The notes: a model not told the origin generated them from the sequence alone. A DNA stretch of 61,263 nt from Nocardia acidivorans NBRC 108247 (GCF_001625085.1 NZ_BDAW01000010.1:1-61263), one strand, 5' to 3'. Numbered from the stretch's first letter, positions 17,689 through 26,711 are shown. Program-made: numbers and translations.

Positions 17689-18797
17689 CCGGTGAGGGTG
17701 GCTATGCGGTTCAGGCGGTAGTTCAGCGTATTGCGGTGTACCACCAGGGATTCCGCCGCCGCCACGCGATTGTGGTCGTGGGTGAGATAGGCGCGCAACG
17801 CCTCCATGAGGTGTGGATGACAGGTGAGGGGTTCGAGCAGGCTCAGTAGCCAGGTGCGGGCGGGGCCGGGCCGGGCGAACTGGTATTGCAGGGCCAGGTC
17901 GGCCATGCGGTAGACGCCGGCGGGGCGGCCCAAACCCAGGGCCAGGCGGGCGATCTCACCGGCCTCCTCCGCCCGCGCCGGAATCTCCGAAACCATTGCG
18001 GCGGTGGATGTTCCGGCGATCAATCGGACGCCCGCCGCAGCGGCGATGCGCAGCACGGCGGCGTCCAGGCGGGCCGCGGGTTCGGTCGCGGGCACCAGCA
18101 CCCAGCCGCCCGCGCGGTCCAGGATGGTCAGCGCCTGCGCCGAGAGAGCGTCGATCTCGCCGTGGATCACCCGGATGGCGGGTCGCCCGCCGTCCGCGGC
18201 CTCGGCCGCGCCCGAGGTGCGCAGTGCCAGTACGTGATACGGGCCCAGGGCGATCCCGAAACGTTCGGCCAGCAATTCGGCGGGCTTGCCCTGTAGGAGC
18301 GCCTGCGCCAGTGCGCGTTTCACCTCCCGCTGCTCCCAGTGCAGATCCTGGCGCTCGCGCAGATAGGAGGCCGCCACGCCGGGAATGACCGCACCCAGGT
18401 ACCCGAGCAATTGCGGGACCGCGGCGATGAGTTCCTCGCGCTGATCCGGTGTCCGCGCGGCGGCGGCGAGATAGTTCCAGGCGGCCAGCGCGCCCCGGTG
18501 ATACACCGCCAGCACCGCGTCCAGCGGAATGCCCTCGCGCGCACGGCGTACCGCGACCTCGATCATCTCGTCGAGATCCTCCGCCCGCGGCTCCCGATGC
18601 TCGCCCAGCAGGCGCAGGAACAGTCGCAGATTATCCTCGGACCGCCGAATGAGGTCCTGCTCCACCAACTCCGGCGGCAACTGTTCGTAATCGGGCACCG
18701 CGCGCACCACCGCGGTGACCATTTCCCGAGCCACCTCCGGCAGGTGAGCGCTCAGATAATCGGCGAAGGGTGTCTGCTCCCCCGGTGCGGTACTCAT
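17607..18797 (-). CDS. PucR/CdaR-family transcriptional regulator
   Basis: A 396-residue protein. The C-terminal PucR-type helix-turn-helix is clear: YLTHDHNRVAAAESLVVHRNTLNYRLNRIATLTGYDP at about 340-377. The long N-terminal and middle region is the sensor/GGDEF-like part seen in the family. PucR-type proteins respond to purine, polyhydroxyalkanoate or proline metabolites; nothing here identifies the ligand. The start is the ATG at 18797. It faces paralogue B divergently and overlaps the end of the SDR gene. Its transcript passes antisense over the last part of the SDR mRNA, so mutual interference is possible. Confidence 0.85.
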   Translation of the reverse strand: MSTAPGEQTPFADYLSAHLPEVAREMVTAVVRAVPDYEQLPPELVEQDLIRRSEDNLRLFLRLLGEHREPRAEDLDEMIEVAVRRAREGIPLDAVLAVYHRGALAAWNYLAAAARTPDQREELIAAVPQLLGYLGAVIPGVAASYLRERQDLHWEQREVKRALAQALLQGKPAELLAERFGIALGPYHVLALRTSGAAEAADGGRPAIRVIHGEIDALSAQALTILDRAGGWVLVPATEPAARLDAAVLRIAAAAGVRLIAGTSTAAMVSEIPARAEEAGEIARLALGLGRPAGVYRMADLALQYQFARPGPARTWLLSLLEPLTCHPHLMEALRAYLTHDHNRVAAAESLVVHRNTLNYRLNRIATLTGYDPGRSEHAPLFAAALTAFDLASSEA

Positions 18798-19006
18798 CTC
18801 GACATTGTGAGCGCGAACGAATCACCGCGCAGCACAACGGGACACAGCAGGGCAATCAGGACAACCAATCGTCCGCGACCTGTCATCCGACCAAAGTCAC
18901 GGGGTCGAGACCGATTCCGCGCAGACGGACTACCGATGCTTTCCCGCGACCGCTGTTGCCCACCGATCGGTCGTTTCAACAGGCAATCTTCGGGCATTCC
19001 CCCTGC

Positions 19007-19297
19007 ATGCCTTACATGTATCAAACCTATCGGGAGAGCGCCGCCGCCCGGTTGATCACCGGGATCGGCGCGCTCTTCGCGGTGGTCGAGGTCGTCTACA
19101 TCCTGCTGCTGACCCTGGGTGCGGATCAGTCCAACCGGTTCTTCACCTTCATCAAGGGCTGGGCCGAACCGCTGGCGCTGTTCTTCCCCGGTCTGTTCCA
19201 CACCGGCAACGGCAATCTGGACATTGTGGTGAATTATGGTCTCGCCGCGGTGTTCTGGCTGTTCGTCACCGGACTGATCGCCCGCGTCGTCTCCTGA
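19007..19297 (+). CDS. Small membrane protein, paralogue B
   Basis: A 96-residue protein whose likely start is the ATG at 19007; a longer frame from 18770 overlaps the PucR 5' end and lacks bias. It shares with paralogue A the block DQSNRFFTFIKG, then AEPLALFFPGLFHTGNG, and NYGLAAVFWL. About two thirds of all residues appear identical, and the DNA of the central 160 bases is also closely similar. Hydrophobic helices lie at about 13-36, 50-63 and 75-94. The two copies are in direct orientation about 3.1 kb apart and flank the MerR-SDR-PucR genes. It is convergent with apt, ending 25 bases from the apt stop. Confidence 0.7.
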   Translation: MPYMYQTYRESAAARLITGIGALFAVVEVVYILLLTLGADQSNRFFTFIKGWAEPLALFFPGLFHTGNGNLDIVVNYGLAAVFWLFVTGLIARVVS

Positions 19298-19321
19298 CGC
19301 GGGTCCGGCGTGCCGGACGGT

Positions 19322-19894
19322 TCAGAGCGTGACGATCGAGGTGAGCGGGTAGTCGCCCTGACGGCCCCGCCCGCCCAGGAAGCCGAGTTCGAGTACGACC
19401 GCGGCGGCGATGACCTGCGCCCCGGCGGCGTGGAAGAGTTCGGCCGCGGCCGCGAGCGTGCCGCCGGTGGCCAGCACGTCATCGAGCAGCAGGACGCGAC
19501 GGCCCGTCAGATCGATGCCGTCGGCGGGGATCTCCAGTGCGGCCGAACCGTATTCGAGGGTGTACTCGCGGCTGATGACCGGCGGCGGCAGCTTGCCCGC
19601 CTTGCGCACCGCGACCACACCGGTGCCCAGCACCGCGGCCACGCCCGCGCCGAGCAGGAAGCCGCGCGCGTCCACGCCCGCCACGAGATCGGCGTCCGGC
19701 GCGCAGGCGGCGAAGCAGTCCAGGACGGTGCGGAAGCCCTCGGCCTCGGCGAAGACCGGCGTGAGATCGGCGAAACGCACTCCCGGAGTCGGGAAGTCGT
19801 CATGCCAGCGGGTCAGCCGCCGCACCGCGTCGGCGGCCTTGGCGGTGCGCTCACCGAGCGTCTCGGCGGTATCGACCATTTCATGCTTGCTCAT
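19322..19894 (-). CDS. apt: Adenine phosphoribosyltransferase
   Basis: A 190-residue protein starting at the ATG at 19894, which has GAGGAG upstream. The type I phosphoribosyltransferase PRPP site is intact: VLLLDDVLATGGT. The N-terminal half has the APRT pattern of FPTPGVRFADLTPVF and VAGVDARGFLLGAGVA. The enzyme converts adenine and PRPP to AMP in the cytoplasm for purine salvage. It lies 35 bases downstream of the lipoprotein gene, which belongs to the secDF neighbourhood as in mycobacteria. The usual next gene, relA, has been displaced. Confidence 0.95.
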   Translation of the reverse strand: MSKHEMVDTAETLGERTAKAADAVRRLTRWHDDFPTPGVRFADLTPVFAEAEGFRTVLDCFAACAPDADLVAGVDARGFLLGAGVAAVLGTGVVAVRKAGKLPPPVISREYTLEYGSAALEIPADGIDLTGRRVLLLDDVLATGGTLAAAAELFHAAGAQVIAAAVVLELGFLGGRGRQGDYPLTSIVTL

Positions 19895-19929
19895 ACACCC
19901 ACTCCTCGTCACCTCGCCGCCACCGTCAC

Positions 19930-21645
19930 TCACCGTTCGAGTACCCAGCGATCCATATTCCAGCCCGCGCCCGCCTTGGTGGGGCTGGCGATCCCGTCCT
20001 TCAAACCGTCCCCGAACGCGATGGTGCGCGGGGAGGCGAACAACGGGATGGACGGCATCTCGCTCCAGAGCAGGTTCTCCTGCTCGTTGAGCAAGTTCAG
20101 CACCGTGGTCGAGTTGTCCTCCGCCGCAAGCTGATCCGCGATCGCATCGTAGCGGCCATTGCCGAATCTATTGAAATTCAGGCCCTGACCTGTGTGCAAG
20201 GACGCACTCGCATCGGTAGCTGTGAGCGAACCGGACGGTCCGGCGACACCGGCCGTACCACCGAGGATCGCGTCCACCTTGCCGTCGGCGAGCTGCTGCG
20301 GGGCGAAATCCGGCGTACCCGCGTCGACCACGGTGATACCGCCCGCCCTACAGGCATCGGCGATGGCGGCGACGGTCTGCGCGCGCCGCTCGTCCGGGCG
20401 CAGATAGCCGATGCGAACGGTGGCATTGGCCTGCCCGGCGGCGGTCATGGCCTGACCGGCCGCAGCCGCGTCACCGTTCTTGTACTTGTCACCGGCGCCC
20501 GCGACAGCCGGGTAGTACAGCGAATCCTGCTGCACGGTACGGGAGTTCAGCACACCCGCGCCGAGCCCGGTATCGACCTTGTAGTCCGGATGCCCGAACT
20601 TGTCGAACAGCGCCGCGCGCGGTACGCACAGCGCGAAGGCCCGGCGCGCGGCCACATTCTGGAAGACCCCGCCGGTGCCGAGAACCAACTGCTCCACCCC
20701 GCGCCCCGGGAGATTCTCCGCGGCCATCCCACCCGGTTTCCCGGCGCCGAGCGCGCCCGCACCGATATCGAGCACCTCGACGGCCTTGGACTCGACCTTG
20801 GCCTTGAGATCGGTGTTCTTGTCCCACACCACGATGCGCGGCGTCTTGGCGGCGTTGCCCCACCACTTCTCATTCTTGACCAGGACCAGACCGTCCTTGT
20901 CGCTGAATGATTCGATCCGATACGGTCCCGAGGCGGGCAGCACCGTCTGATCGATCTTGCCCGGCTTGAGAATCCAGCCGGTATTCCAGAAGCCGGCGAT
21001 CCGCTCCGCGGTGGCCTGATCCCCGGATTGCAAGGGGGCCACCACATTCGGCACCTTCACCGCCGAGGCGACCACGTGCGCGGGCATCAGCTCGGCGGCA
21101 TTGAACAGCGTCTTCCACGCCGAATAATGCCGACCGGGCCGGAACACCACGGTGGCGTCCTTGGACCCGGGCTGGCAGTCCACCCGCTCGATATCGCTGT
21201 ATCCGGCCGTGCTCGCGGCATCGAACATGGGCACCGGTCCAGCGGGACCGGCCTTGGTGAAACGTCCGCTGCGCGCGGCCCACGCCATGACCAGATCGTC
21301 ACAGGAGGTGGCCACGCCGTCGGAGTACTTACCGTCCGGATTCAACCGGTACTGGATGGTCTGCGCCTCGCCCGGCACCTCCTTCGCGGTGCCGGTATCG
21401 GTATCGGCCACCGGCTGCCCATCCGGGCCGGTGTAGAAGAAGCCGGTGATCACGCGTGAGAACACCGCCGCCGCACCACTACTCGCGCCCAGGGTGCTGC
21501 CGCCGTTGTAACTGGCGACGACGGTATCCACGCCGTACCCGATGGACGGCACCTGATTCTTTCCGGCGCAGCCCGCCACCATGCCCGCGGCGACCACACC
21601 GGCGAGCATGACGACCGAACCGCGGCGAGCCTTGTTTCCAATCAC
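19930..21645 (-). CDS. Family 5 peptide-type ABC transporter substrate-binding lipoprotein
   Basis: A 571-residue protein starting at the GTG at 21645. The signal peptide is lipoprotein-type, with the lipobox MVAGC at about residue 26, so the mature protein is anchored outside the membrane. The rest resembles family 5 (DppA/OppA) solute-binding proteins, including YRIESFSDKDGLVLVKNEKWWG and late aromatic segments such as NLLNEQENLLWSEMPSIPLF. No permease or ATPase genes lie nearby. In mycobacteria the orthologous gene between secF and apt is likewise an orphan lipoprotein. The substrate is unknown. Confidence 0.85.
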   Translation of the reverse strand: MIGNKARRGSVVMLAGVVAAGMVAGCAGKNQVPSIGYGVDTVVASYNGGSTLGASSGAAAVFSRVITGFFYTGPDGQPVADTDTGTAKEVPGEAQTIQYRLNPDGKYSDGVATSCDDLVMAWAARSGRFTKAGPAGPVPMFDAASTAGYSDIERVDCQPGSKDATVVFRPGRHYSAWKTLFNAAELMPAHVVASAVKVPNVVAPLQSGDQATAERIAGFWNTGWILKPGKIDQTVLPASGPYRIESFSDKDGLVLVKNEKWWGNAAKTPRIVVWDKNTDLKAKVESKAVEVLDIGAGALGAGKPGGMAAENLPGRGVEQLVLGTGGVFQNVAARRAFALCVPRAALFDKFGHPDYKVDTGLGAGVLNSRTVQQDSLYYPAVAGAGDKYKNGDAAAAGQAMTAAGQANATVRIGYLRPDERRAQTVAAIADACRAGGITVVDAGTPDFAPQQLADGKVDAILGGTAGVAGPSGSLTATDASASLHTGQGLNFNRFGNGRYDAIADQLAAEDNSTTVLNLLNEQENLLWSEMPSIPLFASPRTIAFGDGLKDGIASPTKAGAGWNMDRWVLER

Positions 21646-21664
21646 TTGCCGCAACCCCCTGCGC

Positions 21665-22897
21665 TCAGTGCCTTCTCTTGGTTCGTTTCCCACTCGGCCG
21701 GGTACCGGGACGCGGAGCCTCGGCCGCACCGCGCGCACGCGGTGCGGAGCCCTCCCGCCCGGCCGCGACGGTCACCGGACGGCTGGCCGCACCCGCGCGC
21801 TGTGCGGCGGATTCGGTGGCGCGACCGGTGGAGGCGCCCGAGCGGCGCGCGAGCACCTTCCGGGTGTGCGCGGCCACCGGACCCCAGCGTTCCTTGATGG
21901 TCACCAGCAGCGGCACCGCGAAGAAGATCGAGGAGTACGCGCCGACGATCATGCCGACCAGCTGCACCAGCGCCAAATCCTTGAGCGTGCCCACACCGAG
22001 CAGCCACACCGCGACCACCAGCATGCCGATGATGGGCAGAATGCCGATGATGGTGGTGTTGATCGAACGCATCAGCGTCTGATTCGCCGCCAGGTTCGCC
22101 TTCTCGGCATAGGTGTGCTTGCTCAGATGCAGGACGCCCTCGGTGTTCTCCTCGACCTTGTCGAAGACGACCACGTTGTCGTAGAGCACATAACCCAGAA
22201 TCGTGAGCAGGCCGATGACCGCCGCGGGCGTCACCTCGAAGCCGACCAGCGAGTAGATGCCCGCGGTCACCACGAGATTGAAGAACAGCGAGCCGATGGC
22301 CGCGATGGACATATCGCGTTCGAAGCGAATCGCGATGTACACCATGGTCAGTACGACGAACACCACCAGCGCCAGCAGCGCCTTGTGGGTGACCTCACCG
22401 CCCCAGGTCTCGCTGATCTCGGCGGTGGAGATGGCGTTGATACTGGGCTGCCCGTTGGCATCCTTCGGCTTGAAGGCTTCGAACAGGGCGTTCTGCAATT
22501 TATCGGTCCGATCCTTGTCCAGGGTGTCGGACCGGATCTGGATTTGCGCGGCCGAACCCGAGCCCACCTTCTGCACCGTGACCGCGTCATGGCCGAGGGT
22601 CTGCGAATAGACCTTCTCCACCTGCGAGGTGCTCACCCCGTCGCCCGCGGGCAACTGGATGCGCGAACCACCGGCGAAGTCGATGCCGAGGGTGAATCCG
22701 CGAATCGCGATGCTGGCGATCGCGATCGCCAGCAGTCCGGCGGCCAGACCGTAGAACAGCTTGCGCCGCCCGACGATCTCGAAACCGCCGGTGCCGGTGT
22801 ACAACCGCTCGAACAGGCTGTGCTTGCGCGTGGCCCTGCCCGATTCGTAGTCGAGTTCGGAATCGATATCCAGGACCGAACTGTTGTCGCGCGCCAT
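21665..22897 (-). CDS. secF: Protein translocase subunit SecF
   Basis: A 410-residue protein. The ATG at 22897 shares its A with the secD stop (TGATG); a GTG three bases earlier is also in frame. Six membrane helices are expected. The motif IDFAGGSRIQ follows helix 1, and the conserved block YDNVVVFDKVEEN lies in helix 4/5. SecF pairs with SecD to drive the proton-motive-force-dependent late step of Sec export. The C-terminus carries a Lys/Arg/Ala-rich tail of about 65 residues, longer than in E. coli but usual in actinobacteria. The gene is coupled to secD and followed by the lipoprotein gene. Confidence 0.96.
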   Translation of the reverse strand: MARDNSSVLDIDSELDYESGRATRKHSLFERLYTGTGGFEIVGRRKLFYGLAAGLLAIAIASIAIRGFTLGIDFAGGSRIQLPAGDGVSTSQVEKVYSQTLGHDAVTVQKVGSGSAAQIQIRSDTLDKDRTDKLQNALFEAFKPKDANGQPSINAISTAEISETWGGEVTHKALLALVVFVVLTMVYIAIRFERDMSIAAIGSLFFNLVVTAGIYSLVGFEVTPAAVIGLLTILGYVLYDNVVVFDKVEENTEGVLHLSKHTYAEKANLAANQTLMRSINTTIIGILPIIGMLVVAVWLLGVGTLKDLALVQLVGMIVGAYSSIFFAVPLLVTIKERWGPVAAHTRKVLARRSGASTGRATESAAQRAGAASRPVTVAAGREGSAPRARGAAEAPRPGTRPSGKRTKRRH

Positions 22898-24606
22898 CAC
22901 GCCTCCTTCACCAGGACACCGGAGGCTGCCTTGCGCTCCCGGGCAATTTCAGCAACCGCGCCGAGACCGTTCACCGACGGCTTGGCCCAGAAGGCCGAGC
23001 GCGAGGCCAGCATCAACAGCGGCGAGGTGACCAGGTACAGCACGATGATGTCGAGCACCGTGGTCAGACCCAGTGTGAACGCGAAACCCTTCACCTGACC
23101 GGCGGCCAGGATGTAGAGCACCGCGGAGGCGATCAGCGAGACCGTCTTACCCGAGAGGTTGGTGCGCTGTGCGCGCTGCCAGCCGCGCGGGACCGCGGAG
23201 CGGAAACTGCGGCCGCCGCGCATCTGGTCCTTGATGCGTTCGAAGAAGACCACGAACGAGTCCGCTGTCATACCGATACCGATGATCAAACCGGCGATAC
23301 CGGCGAGATCGAGGGTGAATCCGATGGACCTGCCCAGCAAAACGATCAGGGCGTACACCGCCACACCGGCCGCGACCAGCGAGAAACCGGCCAGGAAGCC
23401 GAGCATGCGGTAGTAGAGCAGGCAGTACAGCAGCACCGCCACCAGACCGATGGCGCCGGCGATCAGGCCCGCCCGCAGCGAGCTCAAACCCAGTGTCGCC
23501 GAGACGGTTTCGGCCTCGGAGGTCTGGAACGAGAGCGGCAGCGAACCGTACTTGAGGGTATTGCCGAGCTCCTGTGCGGTGGACTTGTTGATGCCCGGAC
23601 CGGAGATCGAGGTGCTGCCGCCGTACTGGCCGCCCTGCTGCACGACCGGCGCGCTGACCACCTTGGTATCGAGCACGAAGGCCAGTTGCTTGTTGTAGTA
23701 CTCGGTGGTCAGCTTGCCCCAGGTGTCCGCACCGCCGGACTTGAAGTCCACCGACACGACCCACTTGGATTCCTTCTGCACGTACTGGCCGGAGGCATCC
23801 TTGATCTCCTGGCCGTCCAGCCGGGACTTGTCCAGCAGATAGACCTCATTGCCCTCGACCGAACAGGTCACCAGGGGCAGGTTCGGATCGTCGTTGCCCT
23901 GCAACGGATCCGGCTTGGAGCAGTCCATGGTGAGCATGGCGGTCTGCTGGATCTGCGGATCGGTGCTCTGGCGCAGGGCCTTGGCCGCCGCGATCTCCTG
24001 CTGCGTCTGCTGCGCGCTGGGCTGGGTCGGCGGCGCGGACGGGGTGGTCGGAGCCTGTGCCGGGAACACCCGATTCTGCGGGGCGGGCGCCTCGCTTGTC
24101 GGTGCGTCGGCCGCGGGCGGCGTCTCCACGGGAGCGCTCGGCTCGACCGAGGAGGCCGGTGGGGCGGCCGGTTGCTGTGGCTGCTGTTGCTGCTGCTGGT
24201 TGGCCGGTTGGCCGTTCTTCACCTGCGGGGCGATCGCCTGCAGCACCGGGCGGATGTACATCTTGGCGGTGGTGGCGAGCGCCTTGGCCTGCGCACCGTC
24301 CTCGCCCGGCACCGTGATGACCAGGTTGTCACCCTCGATGACGACCTCGGAACCGGAGACACCCAGCCCGTTGACGCGCTGCTCGATGATGCTCTGCGCC
24401 TTGCGCAGACTGTCCTGGCTGGGCTTGCCGCCGTCGGGCGTGCGCGGGGTCAGCGTGACGCGGGTGCCGCCCTGTAGGTCGATGCCGAGCTTGGGGCTCG
24501 CCGCTTTGTCGCCGGTGAAGAAGATCAGGCCGAACATCACGGCCACCAGTGCGGCGTAGACGCCGAGCAGGCGCAGCGGATGCGCCGTTCCCTGGGAAGG
24601 TGGCAC
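22897..24606 (-). CDS. secD: Protein translocase subunit SecD
   Basis: A 569-residue protein with a GTG start at 24606 and TAGGAG upstream. Helix 1 is at about 10-30, with GIDLQGGTRVTL directly after it. The large periplasmic P1 region is interrupted by a low-complexity Gln/Pro/Ala insert at about residues 131-205. The P1 head has VVSAPVVQQGGQYGGST. Five C-terminal helices carry IGIGMTADSFVVFFERIKD, the SecD signature with the conserved Asp. It works with SecF, YajC and SecYEG in protein export. The insert is unusual in composition and contains CAG/CTG-type triplet runs at the DNA level. Confidence 0.95.
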   Translation of the reverse strand: MPPSQGTAHPLRLLGVYAALVAVMFGLIFFTGDKAASPKLGIDLQGGTRVTLTPRTPDGGKPSQDSLRKAQSIIEQRVNGLGVSGSEVVIEGDNLVITVPGEDGAQAKALATTAKMYIRPVLQAIAPQVKNGQPANQQQQQQPQQPAAPPASSVEPSAPVETPPAADAPTSEAPAPQNRVFPAQAPTTPSAPPTQPSAQQTQQEIAAAKALRQSTDPQIQQTAMLTMDCSKPDPLQGNDDPNLPLVTCSVEGNEVYLLDKSRLDGQEIKDASGQYVQKESKWVVSVDFKSGGADTWGKLTTEYYNKQLAFVLDTKVVSAPVVQQGGQYGGSTSISGPGINKSTAQELGNTLKYGSLPLSFQTSEAETVSATLGLSSLRAGLIAGAIGLVAVLLYCLLYYRMLGFLAGFSLVAAGVAVYALIVLLGRSIGFTLDLAGIAGLIIGIGMTADSFVVFFERIKDQMRGGRSFRSAVPRGWQRAQRTNLSGKTVSLIASAVLYILAAGQVKGFAFTLGLTTVLDIIVLYLVTSPLLMLASRSAFWAKPSVNGLGAVAEIARERKAASGVLVKEA

Positions 24607-24656
24607 AGTACTTATCTCCTAGGCGGATCAGTGATGGATCGAGCGGGCACACCGCA

Positions 24657-24694
24657 GCGCCGTCGGCCGCCGGATCGCGGCGGGCCGACGGCGC
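24657..24694 (-). terminator. Long hairpin between yajC and secD
   Basis: A 12-base perfect outer stem (GCGCCGTCGGCC / GGCCGACGGCGC) encloses a further four-base stem. It starts 10 bases after the yajC stop and ends about 50 bases before the secD start. There is no U-run. It may partly terminate or stabilise the yajC message, so yajC and secDF could be expressed at different levels. Confidence 0.6.
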
Positions 24695-24703
24695 GCGGGA
24701 ATG

Positions 24704-25072
24704 TCAGTCCTTGGACAGCTTGGGGGCGTCGTCGAAGTTCTCCGAGGACGGGACGCTGTCGGACACGGACTCCGCGACGGGGGCCTCGGTGTCGGTCGAC
24801 TCCTCGACGACGGCGGCATCCTCATTGCGGATCTCGCGGATGCTGGCGCGCAGCCAGGTGGTGACGACATCCTCGGCGATCTCGAGATCGACGGAGTCGT
24901 CATCGGCCTCGACGACGGTGCCGAACAGGCCCGACGTGGTGACCACGCGGTCGCCGACCTTCAGGGTCTCCTGCATCTCGGTCACCTTGGCCATCTCCCG
25001 CTTCTGGCGGCGAACGCCCAGGAACATCGGGATGAGCAGGGCAACCAGCAGCAGCGGCAGCAGAAGGTCCAT
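24704..25072 (-). CDS. yajC: Preprotein translocase accessory subunit YajC
   Basis: A 122-residue protein. An N-terminal membrane helix (about residues 2-18) is followed by the basic RRQKREMAK motif and the small beta domain with LKVGDRVVTTSGLFGTVVEADDD. The C-terminal 40 residues are acidic and disordered, as in other actinobacterial YajC proteins. YajC associates with SecDF and its helix contacts the AcrB-like channel. It is upstream of secD in the same orientation, separated by a hairpin. The start is the ATG at 25072. Confidence 0.95.
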   Translation of the reverse strand: MDLLLPLLLVALLIPMFLGVRRQKREMAKVTEMQETLKVGDRVVTTSGLFGTVVEADDDSVDLEIAEDVVTTWLRASIREIRNEDAAVVEESTDTEAPVAESVSDSVPSSENFDDAPKLSKD

Positions 25073-25261
25073 CGTCGAAGTCAGCCCTTAATTTGAGTGG
25101 TCGAATGGGTCGTTTCCCAGACAGTCTGCCAGGAGAACCTGAGATAGGGCGCGCCGACCTGTATTGGATTCGCCCAGGGCGAATGAGTCGGCCGGGCCCG
25201 CGCACGGCACAGAGCAAGATCGGTCAAGCGCCGCGGACGGCCCATCCGCAAGACTTGTCGA

Positions 25262-26182
25262 GTGCACATCGGACGCGATCGACTTCGAGAACTGCTGGAC
25301 GCGGTACTGGCGCAGGACAATTCGACGCTGGGCGAGATGGCGGCGGACGCCTATTCCTCACCGTTCCACTTCTCCCGGCAATTCGCCCGCGGCACCGGGG
25401 AATCCCCGGTCGCGTTGCGACGGCGGGTGCTGCTCGAACGCGCGGCCTGGCAATTGAGCCGGGGCGAGCGGGTCACCGAGGTGGCGTTCGAGGCCGGATA
25501 CGACTCGGTCGAGGGGTTCAGCCGGGCATACAGCCGGGCGTACGGACATCCGCCGAGCGGAACGAGCACCGAGCGCGCCGCGCGCTGGCTGCCGGCGGTC
25601 AACGGTGTGCACTTTCATCCGCCCATGTCGTTGTGGGTGGAGAGCGAACCGAAGGGACGACCGGATATGGACCCGACGGCGATCATGCTGCATCACGAGG
25701 TGGATGACACCCGCGAGCTGCTGGAGCGGGCGGCGGAATTGACCGATGCGCGGTATCGGCTGGTCCGCGCACCGGACTTCTCGGTGCTGGAGTGGGACGG
25801 GGTGGAGGAATCCATCGCCGGGGTGCTGGCCAATCTGATCCGGACCAAAGAGGTCTGGCTGGCCGCGATCGAGGGCGCGGACACCCCGGCCGCGACGGAC
25901 GACGATCCGGCGGCGCTGCGCGGGCGATTCGAGGAGATCATCCCGCGCTGGCTGGCCGCGGTGCGCGAGATCGATCGGCGCGGCGGCTGGAACGACACCC
26001 TCATCGACGCGCTGTGCGAACCGCCGGAGAGCTTCGTACTGGGCAGCGTGATCGCACACGTGCTGACCTATTCGGCGCATCGCAGACTGCTCGTTCGAGC
26101 CTGGCTGCGTGCCGAATCACCCGATAACGCAAGGGAAATCGGCCACGGAGATCCCATTCTGTGGCTGCGACAGAGAGGTTGA
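25262..26182 (+). CDS. AraC-type regulator fused to a DinB-like domain
   Basis: A 306-residue protein with a GTG start at 25262. The first 100 residues are an AraC HTH pair: LRELLDAVL..SSPFHFSRQFARGTGESPVALRRRVLLERAAWQL, then VTEVAFEAGYDSVEGFSRAYSRAYGHPPS. The remaining 200 residues are not a sugar-binding AraC domain. They look like a four-helix DinB/DUF664 bundle (MLHHEVDDTRELLERAAELTD, conserved His/Asp/Glu and a late His-rich VIAHVLTYSAHRR helix), a metal-dependent thiol-linked fold. A DNA-binding domain combined with a possible metal or thiol sensor is uncommon. It is followed after one base by the DHFR-like gene. Confidence 0.72.
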   Translation: MHIGRDRLRELLDAVLAQDNSTLGEMAADAYSSPFHFSRQFARGTGESPVALRRRVLLERAAWQLSRGERVTEVAFEAGYDSVEGFSRAYSRAYGHPPSGTSTERAARWLPAVNGVHFHPPMSLWVESEPKGRPDMDPTAIMLHHEVDDTRELLERAAELTDARYRLVRAPDFSVLEWDGVEESIAGVLANLIRTKEVWLAAIEGADTPAATDDDPAALRGRFEEIIPRWLAAVREIDRRGGWNDTLIDALCEPPESFVLGSVIAHVLTYSAHRRLLVRAWLRAESPDNAREIGHGDPILWLRQRG

Positions 26183-26183
26183 G

Positions 26184-26711
26184 ATGTCCTTCACCACCTA
26201 TTACACCGCCAGCAGTCTGGACGGCTTCATCGCCGACGCGAAGCATTCGCTGGAATGGCTGCTGTCCCGCAAAAACGACAGCTCGGGTCCGATGGGTTAT
26301 GACGGTTTCATCGCCGAGATCGGCGCGATTGTCATGGGGGCCAATACCTATCAGTGGCTGTTGGATCATGATCCCGAGGCATGGCCCTATGAGGTGCCCG
26401 CGTGGGTGGTGACCCATCGCGAGTTCGAGACCAGGCCGGGGCGCGATATTCGCTTCACCAGCGCGCCCATTCCCGATATTCACCGGCAGATGGCGGATGC
26501 GGCCGGGGACAGGAAATTGTGGGTGGTCGGCGGCGGCGGGCTGGCCGCGGCGTTCGCCGAGCACGGACTGCTGGACGAGATCATCGTGTCGTTCGCGCCG
26601 GTCACCCTCGGATCGGGTGCGCCGATATTTCCCGCGCGGCAGGAATTGCGGCCCGTCGAGGTCGCCCTGAACGGTGAACTCACCTGCGCCCGTTACGAAG
26701 TCGTCAAATGA
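26184..26711 (+). CDS. Dihydrofolate reductase-family protein (RibD C-terminal-like)
   Basis: A 175-residue protein. The ATG at 26184 follows the AraC-DinB stop by one base, with GAGAGG upstream, so translation is coupled. The sequence has the DHFR/RibD-C fold pattern: TASSLDGFIAD near the N-terminus, IVMGANTYQWLL, and a nucleotide-binding LWVVGGGGLAAAF near residue 112 followed by the VTLGSGAPIF strand. Proteins of this type (YyaP/YwjB-like) are NADPH-dependent reductases of unknown substrate, not folate enzymes. It is probably controlled by the coupled regulator. It ends before tandem hairpins shared with the convergent monooxygenase gene. Confidence 0.85.
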   Translation: MSFTTYYTASSLDGFIADAKHSLEWLLSRKNDSSGPMGYDGFIAEIGAIVMGANTYQWLLDHDPEAWPYEVPAWVVTHREFETRPGRDIRFTSAPIPDIHRQMADAAGDRKLWVVGGGGLAAAFAEHGLLDEIIVSFAPVTLGSGAPIFPARQELRPVEVALNGELTCARYEVVK

